Below are positions 16,101 through 24,367 of a stretch of DNA of 64,000 nucleotides, in pieces; position 1 is the stretch's first letter; every line of letters begins with the position of its first letter. Source of the DNA: Solibaculum_A intestinale (GTDB taxonomy: Bacteria > Bacillota > Clostridia > Oscillospirales > Acutalibacteraceae). Under the pieces are notes generated by a model, which was not told where the DNA came from, made no database searches, and worked only from the letters and a program-made list of their open reading frames with translations. Location of the stretch: contig NZ_JBBMFD010000013.1 in assembly GCF_040096205.1 (NCBI RefSeq), positions 1 through 64,000 of the forward strand, given 5' to 3'. The translations under genes were made by a program, and so were the position numbers.

Positions 16101-16436
16101 GTTCCGCATGCCTCCAACTCGATGAATTTCAGAAGTTTCTGTATAAACCGGCCGATTTCTGGGTAGAATATCGGTATGCCTTCCATTATAGCAAAGGAAT
16201 GCGGAAAATGGAACGCAGCGTCAGAAAACGGCGGAAAAAAGTTTTGCTATTTGTGAAATGTGATAAATAGCAAAATATTGAATAGACAGAATGGACAAAT
16301 ATTTGAAAATACAAGGGGTCAAGTTCAACAATCTTTTTACCAAATTATTGTTGACTTCGCTGGGAATTGTGCTATACTATAGTCAACGGAAGGAAATAGA
16401 AACCCTCCGTAAGACATCAGGAAAGGAGAATGATTT
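16101..16436. other. 336-base divergent intergenic region
   Basis: It separates the leftward mutase gene from the rightward HPr-like gene. The right part is AT-rich and carries the promoter at 16351-16378. An inverted repeat TCAACAAT/ATTGTTGA (16325-16332 and 16347-16354) overlaps its -35. No gene is seen. Confidence 0.6.
16351..16378 (+). promoter_or_regulatory. Strong promoter with operator-like repeats
   Basis: TTGACT (16351-16356), 16 bases, TATACT (16373-16378) with an extended TGC. The 8-bp inverted repeat 16325-16332/16347-16354 covers the -35, and GTTGAC/GTCAAC (16350-16355, 16382-16387) brackets the promoter. This suggests a strong but controlled promoter. Confidence 0.7.
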
Positions 16437-16712
16437 ATGAAATCACTTCTCGAACTTCACAACATCGATGTCGCATCCTTTATGAGCCTGCTCGACCGCT
16501 GCAAGGGCAATGTGTACCTTGTAACCGAAGAGGGAGATCGGCTCAATCTCAAGAGCAAGTTGTGCCAGTTCATGGGCCTTGCGAAACTGATTGAGGGCGG
16601 TAAAATTGCTCAGGCCTCGATCGTATGCGACGAACCGGAAGACGAGTCCATGCTGTTCCGGTTTAACCTCTACGGTGCTCAGTCCGTAGACGGCGAAAAG
16701 GAGACCAACTAA
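16437..16712 (+). CDS. Small HPr-like protein of unknown function
   Basis: The protein has 91 residues. The order DVASFMSLLDRCKGNVYLV, EGDRLNLKSKLCQFMGL and a final beta strand recalls the HPr fold (the KS-x-L stretch after the second strand). The phosphorylatable active-site His of HPr is absent near residue 15. The fold assignment is my inference from pattern only. AGGAGA precedes ATG 16437. It is monocistronic behind a strong promoter and ends at a strong terminator, so it is probably abundant. Confidence 0.6.
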   Translation: MKSLLELHNIDVASFMSLLDRCKGNVYLVTEEGDRLNLKSKLCQFMGLAKLIEGGKIAQASIVCDEPEDESMLFRFNLYGAQSVDGEKETN

Positions 16713-16804
16713 CTGAGCTCCTACTTTGCTTTCTCTCCCTTCTTCTTATTTTTATAAAGGCCGGCCCGCTTTTTGCATCGGGCGGGACGGCCGCTTTCTC
16801 CCAA

Positions 16805-16840
16805 GCAAAAAACGCACGCGATCCGCGTGCGTTTTTTGCT
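16805..16840. terminator. Bidirectional intrinsic terminator
   Basis: Stem AAAAAACGCACGCG/CGCGTGCGTTTTTT around ATC. A weaker GC-rich hairpin lies upstream at about 16758-16795. Confidence 0.9.
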
Positions 16841-16910
16841 TTTTCCGTTGCGGCAAAGAGAATGGACGGGTATAATAAGAAACAGATAACCGGGCGTTTA
16901 GGAGGAAATT

Positions 16911-18827
16911 ATGAAGGAATATGGATATGTGCGGGTGGCGGCGCTTTCGCCTCAGATTCGGGTGGCTGACCCGGATTATAACAAAGCTTCCATCGTGGAA
17001 GCCATCCGGCAGGCGGCCGGAGCGAAGGCTTCGGTCATCGTGCTGCCGGAGCTTTGCGTGACCGGATATACCTGTGGAGACCTGTTTCTGCAGGACACGC
17101 TGCTAAAAGGGGCCGAAGAAGCGCTTCTTTCCATCGCGGCTGAAACCGCGCAATTGCAGGCGCTTTGCCTGGTGGGGCTGCCGGTCAGGGCAAGGTCCGG
17201 CTCACTTTATAATTGTGCGGCCATCTTGAACCGGGGAAAGGTACTCCACCTGATTCCAAAGACCCACGTTCCCAATTACAGTGAGTTTTATGAGCTGCGC
17301 CATTTTGCTCCCGGCAAGGCTGGCATGGAGGAAACGGCGCTTTTGGGCGGCGAGCCGGTGCCGGTAAGGCCGGACGTGCTGTTTCGCTGCCAGGAATGGC
17401 CCGAGCTTACCGTGGCGGCAGAAATCTGCGAGGATTTGTGGGTGGCGTCCCCCCCGTCGAACGGGTACGCCCTTGCGGGCGCAGCGGTCCTTTGCAACCT
17501 GTCCGCCAGCGACGAAACCATCGGAAAGGCGCAATACCGGCGTTCCCTGGTCTGCGGCCAGTCGGCCAAGACCTTGAGCGCTTACGTGTATGCGGATGCG
17601 GGAGAAGGGGAGTCCACCACCGACCTGATCTTTTCCGGCCACTGCATGGCGGCGGAAAACGGGGTGCTGCTGGCAGAGCGCCCGCCTTTTACCCAGGGGA
17701 TGGCACTGGCCGACGTGGATTTGCAGCACTTGTGGCAGGAACGTCGGCGGATGAACACCTTTGAGCGGTGGGAAAACGTTTTGGAGGAAATCGAATTTTC
17801 CATCGGCTTTGCTCCCTGCACGCTGCAGCGCAGCATTGAGAAGACTCCTTTTGTCCCGGCAAACGAGGAAACGCGTAGCAGCCGCTGTGAGCTGATTTTC
17901 ACCATGCAGGCGGCGGGGCTTAAAAAGCGGTTGGCTCACGCGAACGCTAGGCATGCGGTGGTGGGCCTGTCCGGGGGATTGGACTCCACCTTGGCGCTGC
18001 TGGTAATGACTCGAGCCTATGACGCCCTATCCTGGCCGAGGAAGGATATCATCGCCGTCACCATGCCCTGCTTCGGTACCACCGGGCGTACCTATCAAAA
18101 CGCCTGCCAGCTGGCCAGAGAGCTGGGAGTAACCCTGAAGGAAGTCAACATCTGTGAAGCGGTGACCCGACATTTGAAGGACATCGGCCATGATTTCTCC
18201 CACGACGTGGCCTTTGAAAATGCCCAGGCCAGGGAACGCACTCAAGTGCTTATGGATGTGGCCAACCAATACGGCGGCCTGGTGGTGGGCACCGGGGACC
18301 TGTCCGAGCTTGCGCTGGGATGGGCTACCTATAACGGCGACCACATGTCCATGTACGGGGTGAATGCGTCGGTGCCCAAGACGCTCATCCGGTATCTGGT
18401 GGATACCTATGCGAAAACCGCCGAAGGAGAGCGGCTGCGGGCCGTGCTGCTGGACATTCTGGATACCCCCGTTAGCCCCGAGCTGCTGCCGCCGGAAAAC
18501 GGAGAAATCGTTCAGAAGACGGAGGAACTGGTGGGCCCCTACGAGCTGCACGATTTCTTTTTGTACCATATGCTGCGCTTTGCTGAGGAGCCGCGAAAGA
18601 TCCTTTTCTTGGCCGAGCACGCGTTCCAAGGAATCTATTCCCACGAAGTGATTCTTCACTGGCTCAAGAACTTTTACCGGCGTTTTTTTGCCCAGCAGTT
18701 TAAGCGCTCCTGCCTGCCCGATGGGCCTAAGGTAGGGTCGGTGACCTTATCCCCGCGGGGAGACTGGCGTATGCCCAGCGACGCCAGCGCCGCCGTCTGG
18801 CTCAAAGAACTCGAAGGAATGGAATAA
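16911..18827 (+). CDS. nadE: Glutamine-dependent NAD+ synthase
   Basis: A 638-residue two-domain enzyme that amidates nicotinic acid adenine dinucleotide to NAD+ using glutamine. The N-terminal nitrilase-type glutaminase has Glu47, Lys117 and Cys173 (AAEICEDLW). The C-terminal ATP pyrophosphatase domain has SGGLDS at 354-359. AGGAGG precedes ATG 16911. It stands between two strong terminators, so it is a single-gene unit. nadD, the preceding step, is at 39.6 kb. Confidence 0.95.
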   Translation: MKEYGYVRVAALSPQIRVADPDYNKASIVEAIRQAAGAKASVIVLPELCVTGYTCGDLFLQDTLLKGAEEALLSIAAETAQLQALCLVGLPVRARSGSLYNCAAILNRGKVLHLIPKTHVPNYSEFYELRHFAPGKAGMEETALLGGEPVPVRPDVLFRCQEWPELTVAAEICEDLWVASPPSNGYALAGAAVLCNLSASDETIGKAQYRRSLVCGQSAKTLSAYVYADAGEGESTTDLIFSGHCMAAENGVLLAERPPFTQGMALADVDLQHLWQERRRMNTFERWENVLEEIEFSIGFAPCTLQRSIEKTPFVPANEETRSSRCELIFTMQAAGLKKRLAHANARHAVVGLSGGLDSTLALLVMTRAYDALSWPRKDIIAVTMPCFGTTGRTYQNACQLARELGVTLKEVNICEAVTRHLKDIGHDFSHDVAFENAQARERTQVLMDVANQYGGLVVGTGDLSELALGWATYNGDHMSMYGVNASVPKTLIRYLVDTYAKTAEGERLRAVLLDILDTPVSPELLPPENGEIVQKTEELVGPYELHDFFLYHMLRFAEEPRKILFLAEHAFQGIYSHEVILHWLKNFYRRFFAQQFKRSCLPDGPKVGSVTLSPRGDWRMPSDASAAVWLKELEGME

Positions 18828-18868
18828 ACAAAAAGAACGCAAGCTCTTGCTTGCGTTCTTTTTGTTTT
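18827..18868. terminator. Bidirectional intrinsic terminator
   Basis: AAAAAGAACGCAAGC pairs with GCTTGCGTTCTTTTT around TCTT, directly after the nadE stop. Confidence 0.9.
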
Positions 18869-18949
18869 TCTCCCTGTTATCCAAGTAAATCGTCCGCGAC
18901 GTGTGGTGAGAATCCGTGCGGACACCTATACGCATGTGAAAACCAAGGC

Positions 18950-19165
18950 CTAGGCTCTGCGAAGAATCGGGCGCTCTTTCGAAAGATCAATCATATCCAA
19001 GGAAACATCATAGAGTGCAGCGATCTGCAGCAGCTTTTCCACTCTGGGAAAGGACTCTCCGTTTTCCCACTTGGAAACCGTCGTCTGGTCTACGTTCAGG
19101 CTTTCCGCGACTTCGCATTGGGTGTAGCCCAGAGCTTTCCGAAGTTCTCGTAACGTTTTTCGCAT
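18950..19165 (-). CDS. Small XRE family regulator
   Basis: A 71-residue single-domain Cro/CI-type DNA-binding protein: LRELRKALGYTQCEVAESL, then DQTTVSKWENGESFP. GGAGG lies 8 bases before ATG 19165; the upstream TTG (19180) covers that site and is not the start. The target is unknown. It is isolated between nadE and tcdA, with an AT-rich stretch upstream (about 19190-19375) in which I see no gene. Confidence 0.8.
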   Translation of the reverse strand: MRKTLRELRKALGYTQCEVAESLNVDQTTVSKWENGESFPRVEKLLQIAALYDVSLDMIDLSKERPILRRA

Positions 19166-19378
19166 ACCGGCCACCTCCAAAGTAGTGTGTACAACTCGCT
19201 GGCATTACTATATCATATTTGTCTCATGAATTCAATACATATCGCAGCAGAAAATAGCAATTTCAACGTTAAAATCGCAAGAATAAAATCAAAATACAAC
19301 AAGAATTCCGTTAAAATTAAATTTTTAACATTGTTTGGTGTATTTTGTATAGACAAATCGCTCTGGAAATATGGAGAA

Positions 19379-20128
19379 TTAGTTGTCCGATGAATTCGGC
19401 AGGCTTTTTCCTTCTGCCAAATCCTTGACCACTTCCCCCGCCAAAATCAGCCCGGCAACGGAAGGCACAAAGGAAACGCTTCCGGGCGTTTGCCGCTTGT
19501 GAAGCAGGGAGGAGGATTCCTGCGGCGAAGCAGCCTTGGGACGAATAGGCGGCTCTTTGGAATAAACCACCTTTAAAGAAGAGACGCCGCGCTTTGGAAG
19601 CTCCCGGCGCATGACCCGGCACAAAGGGCAGACGGAGGTTTCGAAAAGATCGGCCACCTCAAAGCGGGTGGGATCCAGCTTGTTCCCGGCGCCCATGCAG
19701 CTGATGATGGGGATGCCCAGCGCCTTGGCTTTTTGCACCAAGTCCAGCTTAGAGGAGACGGTGTCGATGGCGTCGACAATGTAGTCGGGGCTGCCGGCCA
19801 GCAGCTCCCCGGAGTTTTCCGGCGTGCAGAAAATCTGGCGGACGGTTACCCGGCAGGAAGGGTTGATGTCCAGCACCCGTTCGCCCATCACCTGCGCCTT
19901 AGGCCGGCCCAGGGTGCTTCTCAGGGCGATGATTTGCCGGTTGAGATTGGAGGGAGCCACCGTGTCCGCGTCCACCAAGGTGAGCGCCCCGATGCCCGCC
20001 CGGGCCAGCGCCTCCGCTGCAAAGCTGCCCACCCCGCCGATGCCGAACACAATTACATGGGCGCTTTGTAAACGTGCAAGCCCTTCCTCTCCCAGTAAAA
20101 GCGTGGTCCTCGCAAATTCCTCCGTCAT
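19379..20128 (-). CDS. tcdA: tRNA threonylcarbamoyladenosine dehydratase
   Basis: A 249-residue E1-like (ThiF/MoeB) enzyme that cyclises t6A at position 37 of tRNAs. The nucleotide loop GIGGVG is at 29-34, NLNRQ at 61-65, and CPLC lies in the later part. The TcdA assignment (rather than MoeB or ThiF) rests on length and on the ending PSVAGLILAGEVVKDL. Leftward single gene; its start is about 180 bases from secG, which runs the other way. Confidence 0.85.
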   Translation of the reverse strand: MTEEFARTTLLLGEEGLARLQSAHVIVFGIGGVGSFAAEALARAGIGALTLVDADTVAPSNLNRQIIALRSTLGRPKAQVMGERVLDINPSCRVTVRQIFCTPENSGELLAGSPDYIVDAIDTVSSKLDLVQKAKALGIPIISCMGAGNKLDPTRFEVADLFETSVCPLCRVMRRELPKRGVSSLKVVYSKEPPIRPKAASPQESSSLLHKRQTPGSVSFVPSVAGLILAGEVVKDLAEGKSLPNSSDN

Positions 20129-20231
20129 GGTGCTTCTTCCTTTCCAAACCGCGTCTTTTTTGTTCTCAGTATACGGTTGGGACGGGCGGCTGTCAACGGC
20201 TGGTGCTTTTCACACAAATGCGAAAAAATCC

Positions 20232-20260
20232 TTGCATTTTGGTGGGCGGTATGCTAAGAT
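20232..20260 (+). promoter_or_regulatory. secG promoter
   Basis: TTGCAT, 17 bases, TAAGAT with an upstream TGC (extended -10), about 45 bases before the secG start. Confidence 0.65.
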
Positions 20261-20304
20261 AATCTAGCGTAATCGTGTAACTATTTACGGAGGTGCTCAT
20301 TAGA

Positions 20305-20559
20305 ATGGGTGTTTTAGAGATTGTATTTGGCGTGATTCTTTTGTTGTTCGCTCTCGGTATTATTGCGGTTGTTTTGCTCCAGGAAGGCCGTCAGGCTGGC
20401 TTGAGCGGCGTCATCCAGGGCGGTGCGGACTCGTTTTTGGCGAAGAATAAGGCGCGCACGGTGGATGCGTTCTTGTCCCGTTCCACCAAGTTTATCGCCA
20501 TCGTCTTCTTTGTGATGACCATCGTGATGAATATTGTGGTCGCGCTGATGGCGAAATAA
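20305..20559 (+). CDS. secG: Protein translocase subunit SecG
   Basis: An 84-residue protein with two membrane helices (about 3-23 and 58-80) and the conserved loop LLQEGRQAGLSG between them, as in SecG of the SecYEG channel. GGAGG is 11 bases before ATG 20305. It ends at a strong terminator (20586-20622). In many Firmicutes secG precedes rnr and smpB; here it stands alone. Confidence 0.9.
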   Translation: MGVLEIVFGVILLLFALGIIAVVLLQEGRQAGLSGVIQGGADSFLAKNKARTVDAFLSRSTKFIAIVFFVMTIVMNIVVALMAK

Positions 20560-20585
20560 GCAGCTCCGTTTAATAAAGGCAGCCA

Positions 20586-20622
20586 GGCTCTTGTTTTGGA
20601 ATTCCAAAACAAGGGCCTTTTT
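20586..20622 (+). terminator. Intrinsic terminator of secG
   Basis: An almost perfect 32-base palindrome (GGCTCTTGTTTTGG with CCAAAACAAGGGCC) followed by TTTTT. Confidence 0.9.
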
Positions 20623-20712
20623 GCATGTGGCTTTTAAAATACCCGCTTCTAGAAGGAAAGCTGAAGGAGAGAACGGCCTACCGCCAAATCGAAAAAGGTC
20701 GAGGGTTTTCTC

Positions 20713-20758
20713 TTGACATAGATAGATGATCAATATATTATATAGATGACCTATATAA
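20713..20758 (+). promoter_or_regulatory. padR promoter with palindromic operator
   Basis: TTGACA (20713-20718), 17 bases, TATTAT (20736-20741): near-consensus. A perfect inverted repeat TTATATAG-ATGAC-CTATATAA (20738-20758) overlaps the -10 and the expected start of transcription. PadR proteins usually bind such AT-rich repeats, so autorepression is likely. Confidence 0.75.
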
Positions 20759-20773
20759 TAAGGAGGGAAATCA

Positions 20774-21124
20774 ATGGCGATTGACAAGAGCTTGCAGGCG
20801 GGCAGCACGTCTATGCTGCTGCTGAGGCTGCTGGAGGAAGGGGACCGGTACGGCTATCAGATGATTGAAGAGCTGGAAAACCGGTCAGACCATACCTTTT
20901 CGCTCAAAGCGGGAACGCTTTACCCGCTGCTGCACCAGATGGAGGAGCAGGGGTTGCTGACCTCTTACGAAGGAGCGGCGGAGGGCGCGCGGGTGCGCAA
21001 GTATTACCGGATCACCCCCAAGGGAAAAGGAAGACTCCAGGAAAAAAAGCAGGAATGGGAACGGTACACCGCCGCAGTCAACCGGGTTATGAAGGGAGGG
21101 GCGGTCCATGCCGCACGCTGCTAG
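20774..21124 (+). CDS. PadR family transcriptional regulator
   Basis: A 116-residue winged-helix protein: SMLLLRLLEEGDRYGYQMIEEL, then LKAGTLYPLLHQMEEQGLL and the wing VRKYYRITPKGKGRL. AAGGAGG precedes ATG 20774. The next gene starts inside its last codons, so the pair is translationally coupled and the regulator most probably controls the SEDS gene and itself through the repeat at 20738-20758. The inducer is unknown; many PadR proteins respond to cell-envelope or drug stress. Confidence 0.88.
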   Translation: MAIDKSLQAGSTSMLLLRLLEEGDRYGYQMIEELENRSDHTFSLKAGTLYPLLHQMEEQGLLTSYEGAAEGARVRKYYRITPKGKGRLQEKKQEWERYTAAVNRVMKGGAVHAARC

Positions 21125-22451
21125 AATGGAAGAATTTATAAAGATTGTTTGTGAACAAATCCGGTTTAAGCGGGCGCGGGCCGGAGTCGCCCGGGAGCTG
21201 ATGGACCACATGTGCGACCAGAAGCAGGCTTACTGCTGGCAGGGACTCGAGGATACGGAAGCGGAAAAGAAGGCGGTCGAGCAGATGGGCGACCCGGTCG
21301 CTGTGGGGATGCAGATGGACCTGACCCACCGTCCCAAGCCCCAATGGGGCCTTTTTGTACTGACGGCGGCCCTCCTGCTGGTAGGAATCGGATTGCAGTG
21401 GGCTTTGTTCGGGCAGGGGGATCCGTCCGGCCAGCTTTCTGTCACGCTGATTGCGGCGGCAGTGGGCGTACTGGGAATGGCGGGAGCTTATTTTGCCGAT
21501 TATACGGTGCTGGCACGGGCGCCGCTTGTGATTTACTGGATTTTCTTGGCAGTGTCGTTTGTTCACTTTGCATGCCTGCCCATCATAAACGGCGCGGGCC
21601 AAAGGGGAACGTTGCTGTTCTTATTGTTCCCAGCGGTGTTCGCAGGCGTGGCGTTTCACTTCCGGCAGAAGGGCTATGGAGGACTGCTGGCAAGCTACGG
21701 TTTGATGGCGCTTGGCGTGCTTGCCTGTATGCGGGCTTTCAGCGTGCGCTTAGGAGTCCTAATTTTGATTGCGTGTCTGCTTCTTTTGACTTTAATGGTG
21801 GGAAACGGACAGTTTCGGGTGAAAAAGCGGTGGGCCCTGCCGCTTTTGTACTTGCCGGTTGCGGGAGGCTGCGCGGTATTTGCATGGGGATACTGGGGCC
21901 GTCTGATGACCGCCTTTTCCAGCGAAGAGGGTCTGGGATACCTTACCACGGTGACCCGCCAGCTCATAAGCGGGGCGGTGCTGATCGGCCCGGGAACCAC
22001 GGCAGACAGCCTTGCCAGACTCCCGGAGCTGGATACCAGCTACGTGCTGACCTTTTTGATTGTCAAGTTCGGCTGGATTCCGTTTTTTCTGGTGGTGGGC
22101 CTGTTTGCCGCCTTCTTCGGCTATGCCGTTTTCCGCTGCCTTCGCCAGACGGGGCTTTTGGCTAGAATGACGAGCACGGCCATTCTTTCCACCCTTCTCA
22201 TCGAAACCCTGTTCTATCTGGCGGCAAACTTGGGCTTCCTGGAGCTTTCCACTCTGCCGCTGCCCCTTTTGTCCTACGGAGGGACGGGGCTGGTTCTTCA
22301 TATGGTGCTCATCGGCTTTTTGCTCTCGGTGTTTCGCTGCGGCTCCATGGAAGGCCCCGCGCCTTATGTAAGCCAGGAGTCTGGACGGGTTCAGGTGGCG
22401 GACGGGGTGCTCTCCATCCGATTCAAAGGCTTTAAGGGTCCGTTGAAATAA
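21108..22451 (+). CDS. SEDS (FtsW/RodA/SpoVE) family protein with an N-terminal permease-prefix-like domain
   Basis: The 447 residues start with a charged domain of about 75 residues (MEEFIKIVCEQIRFKRARAGVARELMDHM is split as MEEFIKIV and ARELMDHMCDQK) of the kind that precedes PadR-linked membrane proteins. About ten membrane helices follow. The SEDS signature LPLPLLSYGGTGLVLHM is near the end. SEDS proteins polymerise lipid II. The loop normally reading TDFIF seems to read TSYVL here, so the catalytic Asp may be absent; this depends on alignment by eye. GGGAGG lies 8 bases before ATG 21108, which overlaps padR by 17 bases. The role is probably a stress-controlled cell-wall function. Confidence 0.75.
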   Translation: MPHAARMEEFIKIVCEQIRFKRARAGVARELMDHMCDQKQAYCWQGLEDTEAEKKAVEQMGDPVAVGMQMDLTHRPKPQWGLFVLTAALLLVGIGLQWALFGQGDPSGQLSVTLIAAAVGVLGMAGAYFADYTVLARAPLVIYWIFLAVSFVHFACLPIINGAGQRGTLLFLLFPAVFAGVAFHFRQKGYGGLLASYGLMALGVLACMRAFSVRLGVLILIACLLLLTLMVGNGQFRVKKRWALPLLYLPVAGGCAVFAWGYWGRLMTAFSSEEGLGYLTTVTRQLISGAVLIGPGTTADSLARLPELDTSYVLTFLIVKFGWIPFFLVVGLFAAFFGYAVFRCLRQTGLLARMTSTAILSTLLIETLFYLAANLGFLELSTLPLPLLSYGGTGLVLHMVLIGFLLSVFRCGSMEGPAPYVSQESGRVQVADGVLSIRFKGFKGPLK

Positions 22452-22488
22452 GCGTTTCGGGTAAAGCCCCGGGACGGATCATGCACTA

Positions 22489-22526
22489 AGAAAAGGCCAT
22501 GCCGCATATGCGGCATGGCCTTTTTG
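22489..22526. terminator. Bidirectional terminator between convergent genes
   Basis: A perfect palindrome AAAAGGCCATGCCGCA/TGCGGCATGGCCTTTT with flanking T-runs on both strands ends the SEDS gene and also lies beyond the leftward BY-kinase gene. Confidence 0.9.
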
Positions 22527-22595
22527 GCTGACTCAACTGACTCCGGTTTCCCTTGGGCGTAGCGGCAAAGCGGGAAATGCGCCTGAGGAGCTGCT

Positions 22596-23936
22596 TTACT
22601 GCTCAAGGGTCTGTTTTTTGCGGTAGGTTTGGGGCACGTCGTTGGCGATAAGGCCGAGAAGCGCTGCACCGCTGTTTTGCAGCTTCAGAATAGCGTCGTC
22701 CGCCGCGTCAATCCGGGTCTTTTCATACCGGGCCACCAGCACACAGGCGTCGCAGGCGGCGCCCACCGCGCAGGCGTCGGCAAAGTTGTTGGCATTGGGC
22801 GCGTCCACCAAAATTCGGTCGTATTTGGGGCGCAGGGAGTCCAGCAGGGCGTACATAGCGGTGGACTCCAGTAGGGCGGACGGGTTCTCCACAAAGGAGG
22901 AGGTGGAGCAGATGACGTCTAGGTGGTCGCTTACCTTGGCAATAGCCTTGTCGATACTCACCCGGGCGGTGAGCACGTCGGAAAGGCCGTTGACCGAGTC
23001 CACCCGCAGGCGGGAGCGGATGTGGGCCGAACGCATATCCGCGTCGATGAGCAGTACCCGGTCCTGTGTCTCCGCGAAAGCCAGGGCAAGGCCGGAGGCA
23101 ATCATGGAGCGGCCCTCTTTCGGGCCGGTGGAGCAGATGAGAAGGCACTTGCCGTCGCTCCCGGCGGCGTGCTTGACCGCGGCGCGCAAAATCCGCACCG
23201 ATTCCGGCATCCCTTCTCCCGGACGCTTATCCAGCGGTTTTTCCGTGGAAGGCAGAACGCCCAGCAGCACGGTGTTCCTGGAGGCGCAGTATTTCTTATA
23301 GTCCCGGATGAAGTTGTCCTTCATTTGAAAATAGAAAAGGAAGCCCAGGTAAAAGAGCATTCCTAAAATCGCCCCGGCGAAGCCCTTGGTGACGGCTTTG
23401 ACCAAAGTGGTAGTGGTGGAAGGAGCCGAGGCCCGGTCGAGCACGGTGGCGGAAACCGGCGGAGAGGTAAACCGGCGCTGAATTTCGTCGCTGCCGATGG
23501 TGGCCAGCTGGTTTGCCATGTTGGCGGCCTTCACGCCGTCCGAATAGGTAATGGTGATTTTTAAAGCGTTGGAATCGTCAATGCGCTTGACCGTGACCCC
23601 TCTGGCGAAAGAAGCGGTGTCCATAAAGATTTTCGCTTCGGTCATGGCCCGGTCCACCACGTCGAGGCTGCTGACGATGGCAACCGAGTCCTTAGCGATT
23701 TCTTCGGTAAGCTCTGCCTTCTGGGCTTCGGCGGCAACGCTGCCGTCGGTGGGAAGATTATTGACCAGCATGATGGAGGAGGAGACCGTCACGTTTTTAT
23801 CCAGCACGGCATAAGAGAGAAACGCCATCACCGCGAACCCCACGAACATGGCGAGAATGGCAAAAATCGAACGTCTGCGTATCTGGGAAGCGTAGCTTGC
23901 GAAGCTGAAAATTCCACTGCTGAAAAACTTTTTCAT
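22596..23936 (-). CDS. Wzz/CpsD-like protein (BY-kinase type) with degenerate Walker A
   Basis: The 446 residues join a Wzz-type chain-length domain with two membrane helices (about 24-44 and 184-204) to a cytoplasmic ATPase like bacterial tyrosine kinases. Walker A is GPKEGRS (271-277): the invariant Lys of GK[ST] is Arg. Walker A' (LLIDADMR, 295-302) and B (ILVDAP, 375-380) are intact. The usual C-terminal tyrosine cluster is reduced to a single Tyr. No polysaccharide genes are near. It may be a weakened or non-kinase regulator; ATP binding needs testing. Confidence 0.75.
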   Translation of the reverse strand: MKKFFSSGIFSFASYASQIRRRSIFAILAMFVGFAVMAFLSYAVLDKNVTVSSSIMLVNNLPTDGSVAAEAQKAELTEEIAKDSVAIVSSLDVVDRAMTEAKIFMDTASFARGVTVKRIDDSNALKITITYSDGVKAANMANQLATIGSDEIQRRFTSPPVSATVLDRASAPSTTTTLVKAVTKGFAGAILGMLFYLGFLFYFQMKDNFIRDYKKYCASRNTVLLGVLPSTEKPLDKRPGEGMPESVRILRAAVKHAAGSDGKCLLICSTGPKEGRSMIASGLALAFAETQDRVLLIDADMRSAHIRSRLRVDSVNGLSDVLTARVSIDKAIAKVSDHLDVICSTSSFVENPSALLESTAMYALLDSLRPKYDRILVDAPNANNFADACAVGAACDACVLVARYEKTRIDAADDAILKLQNSGAALLGLIANDVPQTYRKKQTLEQ

Positions 23937-24136
23937 GGCGCCCCCTAGTTAAATCGAAAAAATGTGGTATATTTGAAAAAGACCGCATATCCTATTGACG
24001 CAAGGAAAAGGAGTAACACGGCAAAGCAGGAACCGTCGAATGTATCCGCATTTAGTATAGTACAAAGGAAAATCCCCGTCAATAAAGTATGTGCGCAAAA
24101 TGGCGTTTAGAAGCGCAGCCCGGCAAGAAAAAAGCC

Positions 24137-24165
24137 TTGACAGCCGCGGGGAAAGATGGTAGGAT
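24137..24165 (+). promoter_or_regulatory. infC-rpmI-rplT promoter
   Basis: TTGACA (24137-24142), 17 bases, TAGGAT (24160-24165). Confidence 0.75.
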
Positions 24166-24291
24166 AAACAAGACAGTAAAGCAGAACAGCATTTTGTCCG
24201 TTCTCACCCTCCCGGCACATGGGACCGCGGAGGCGTTCATACGAAAGAAATTGAGGCGCTCGTATGGTGCCGAGATTTGTTGTGTGAAGAT

Positions 24292-24330
24292 GCGCGGACG
24301 GAGAAACATCCATCCGTGCTTTTCTTTTTT
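24292..24330 (+). terminator. Attenuator in the infC leader
   Basis: GCGCGGACGGA (24292-24302) pairs, with one mismatch and one wobble, with TCCATCCGTGC (24309-24319), followed by TTTTCTTTTTT. It stands between the promoter and infC. In B. subtilis this operon is controlled by L20-dependent premature termination in the leader; the same logic is likely here. Confidence 0.65.
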
Positions 24331-24367
24331 AGACCCAATCAAAATAAGGCTTTGGAGGTGCTTACCC

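Larger units (their letters stand above)
23937..24367 (+). other. 431-base region holding the infC leader
   Basis: From 23937 to about 24130 I see no gene; on the minus strand a purine-rich site stands just before the BY-kinase start. From 24137 the infC promoter, a leader of about 190 bases and an attenuator (24292-24330) follow. Confidence 0.6.
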
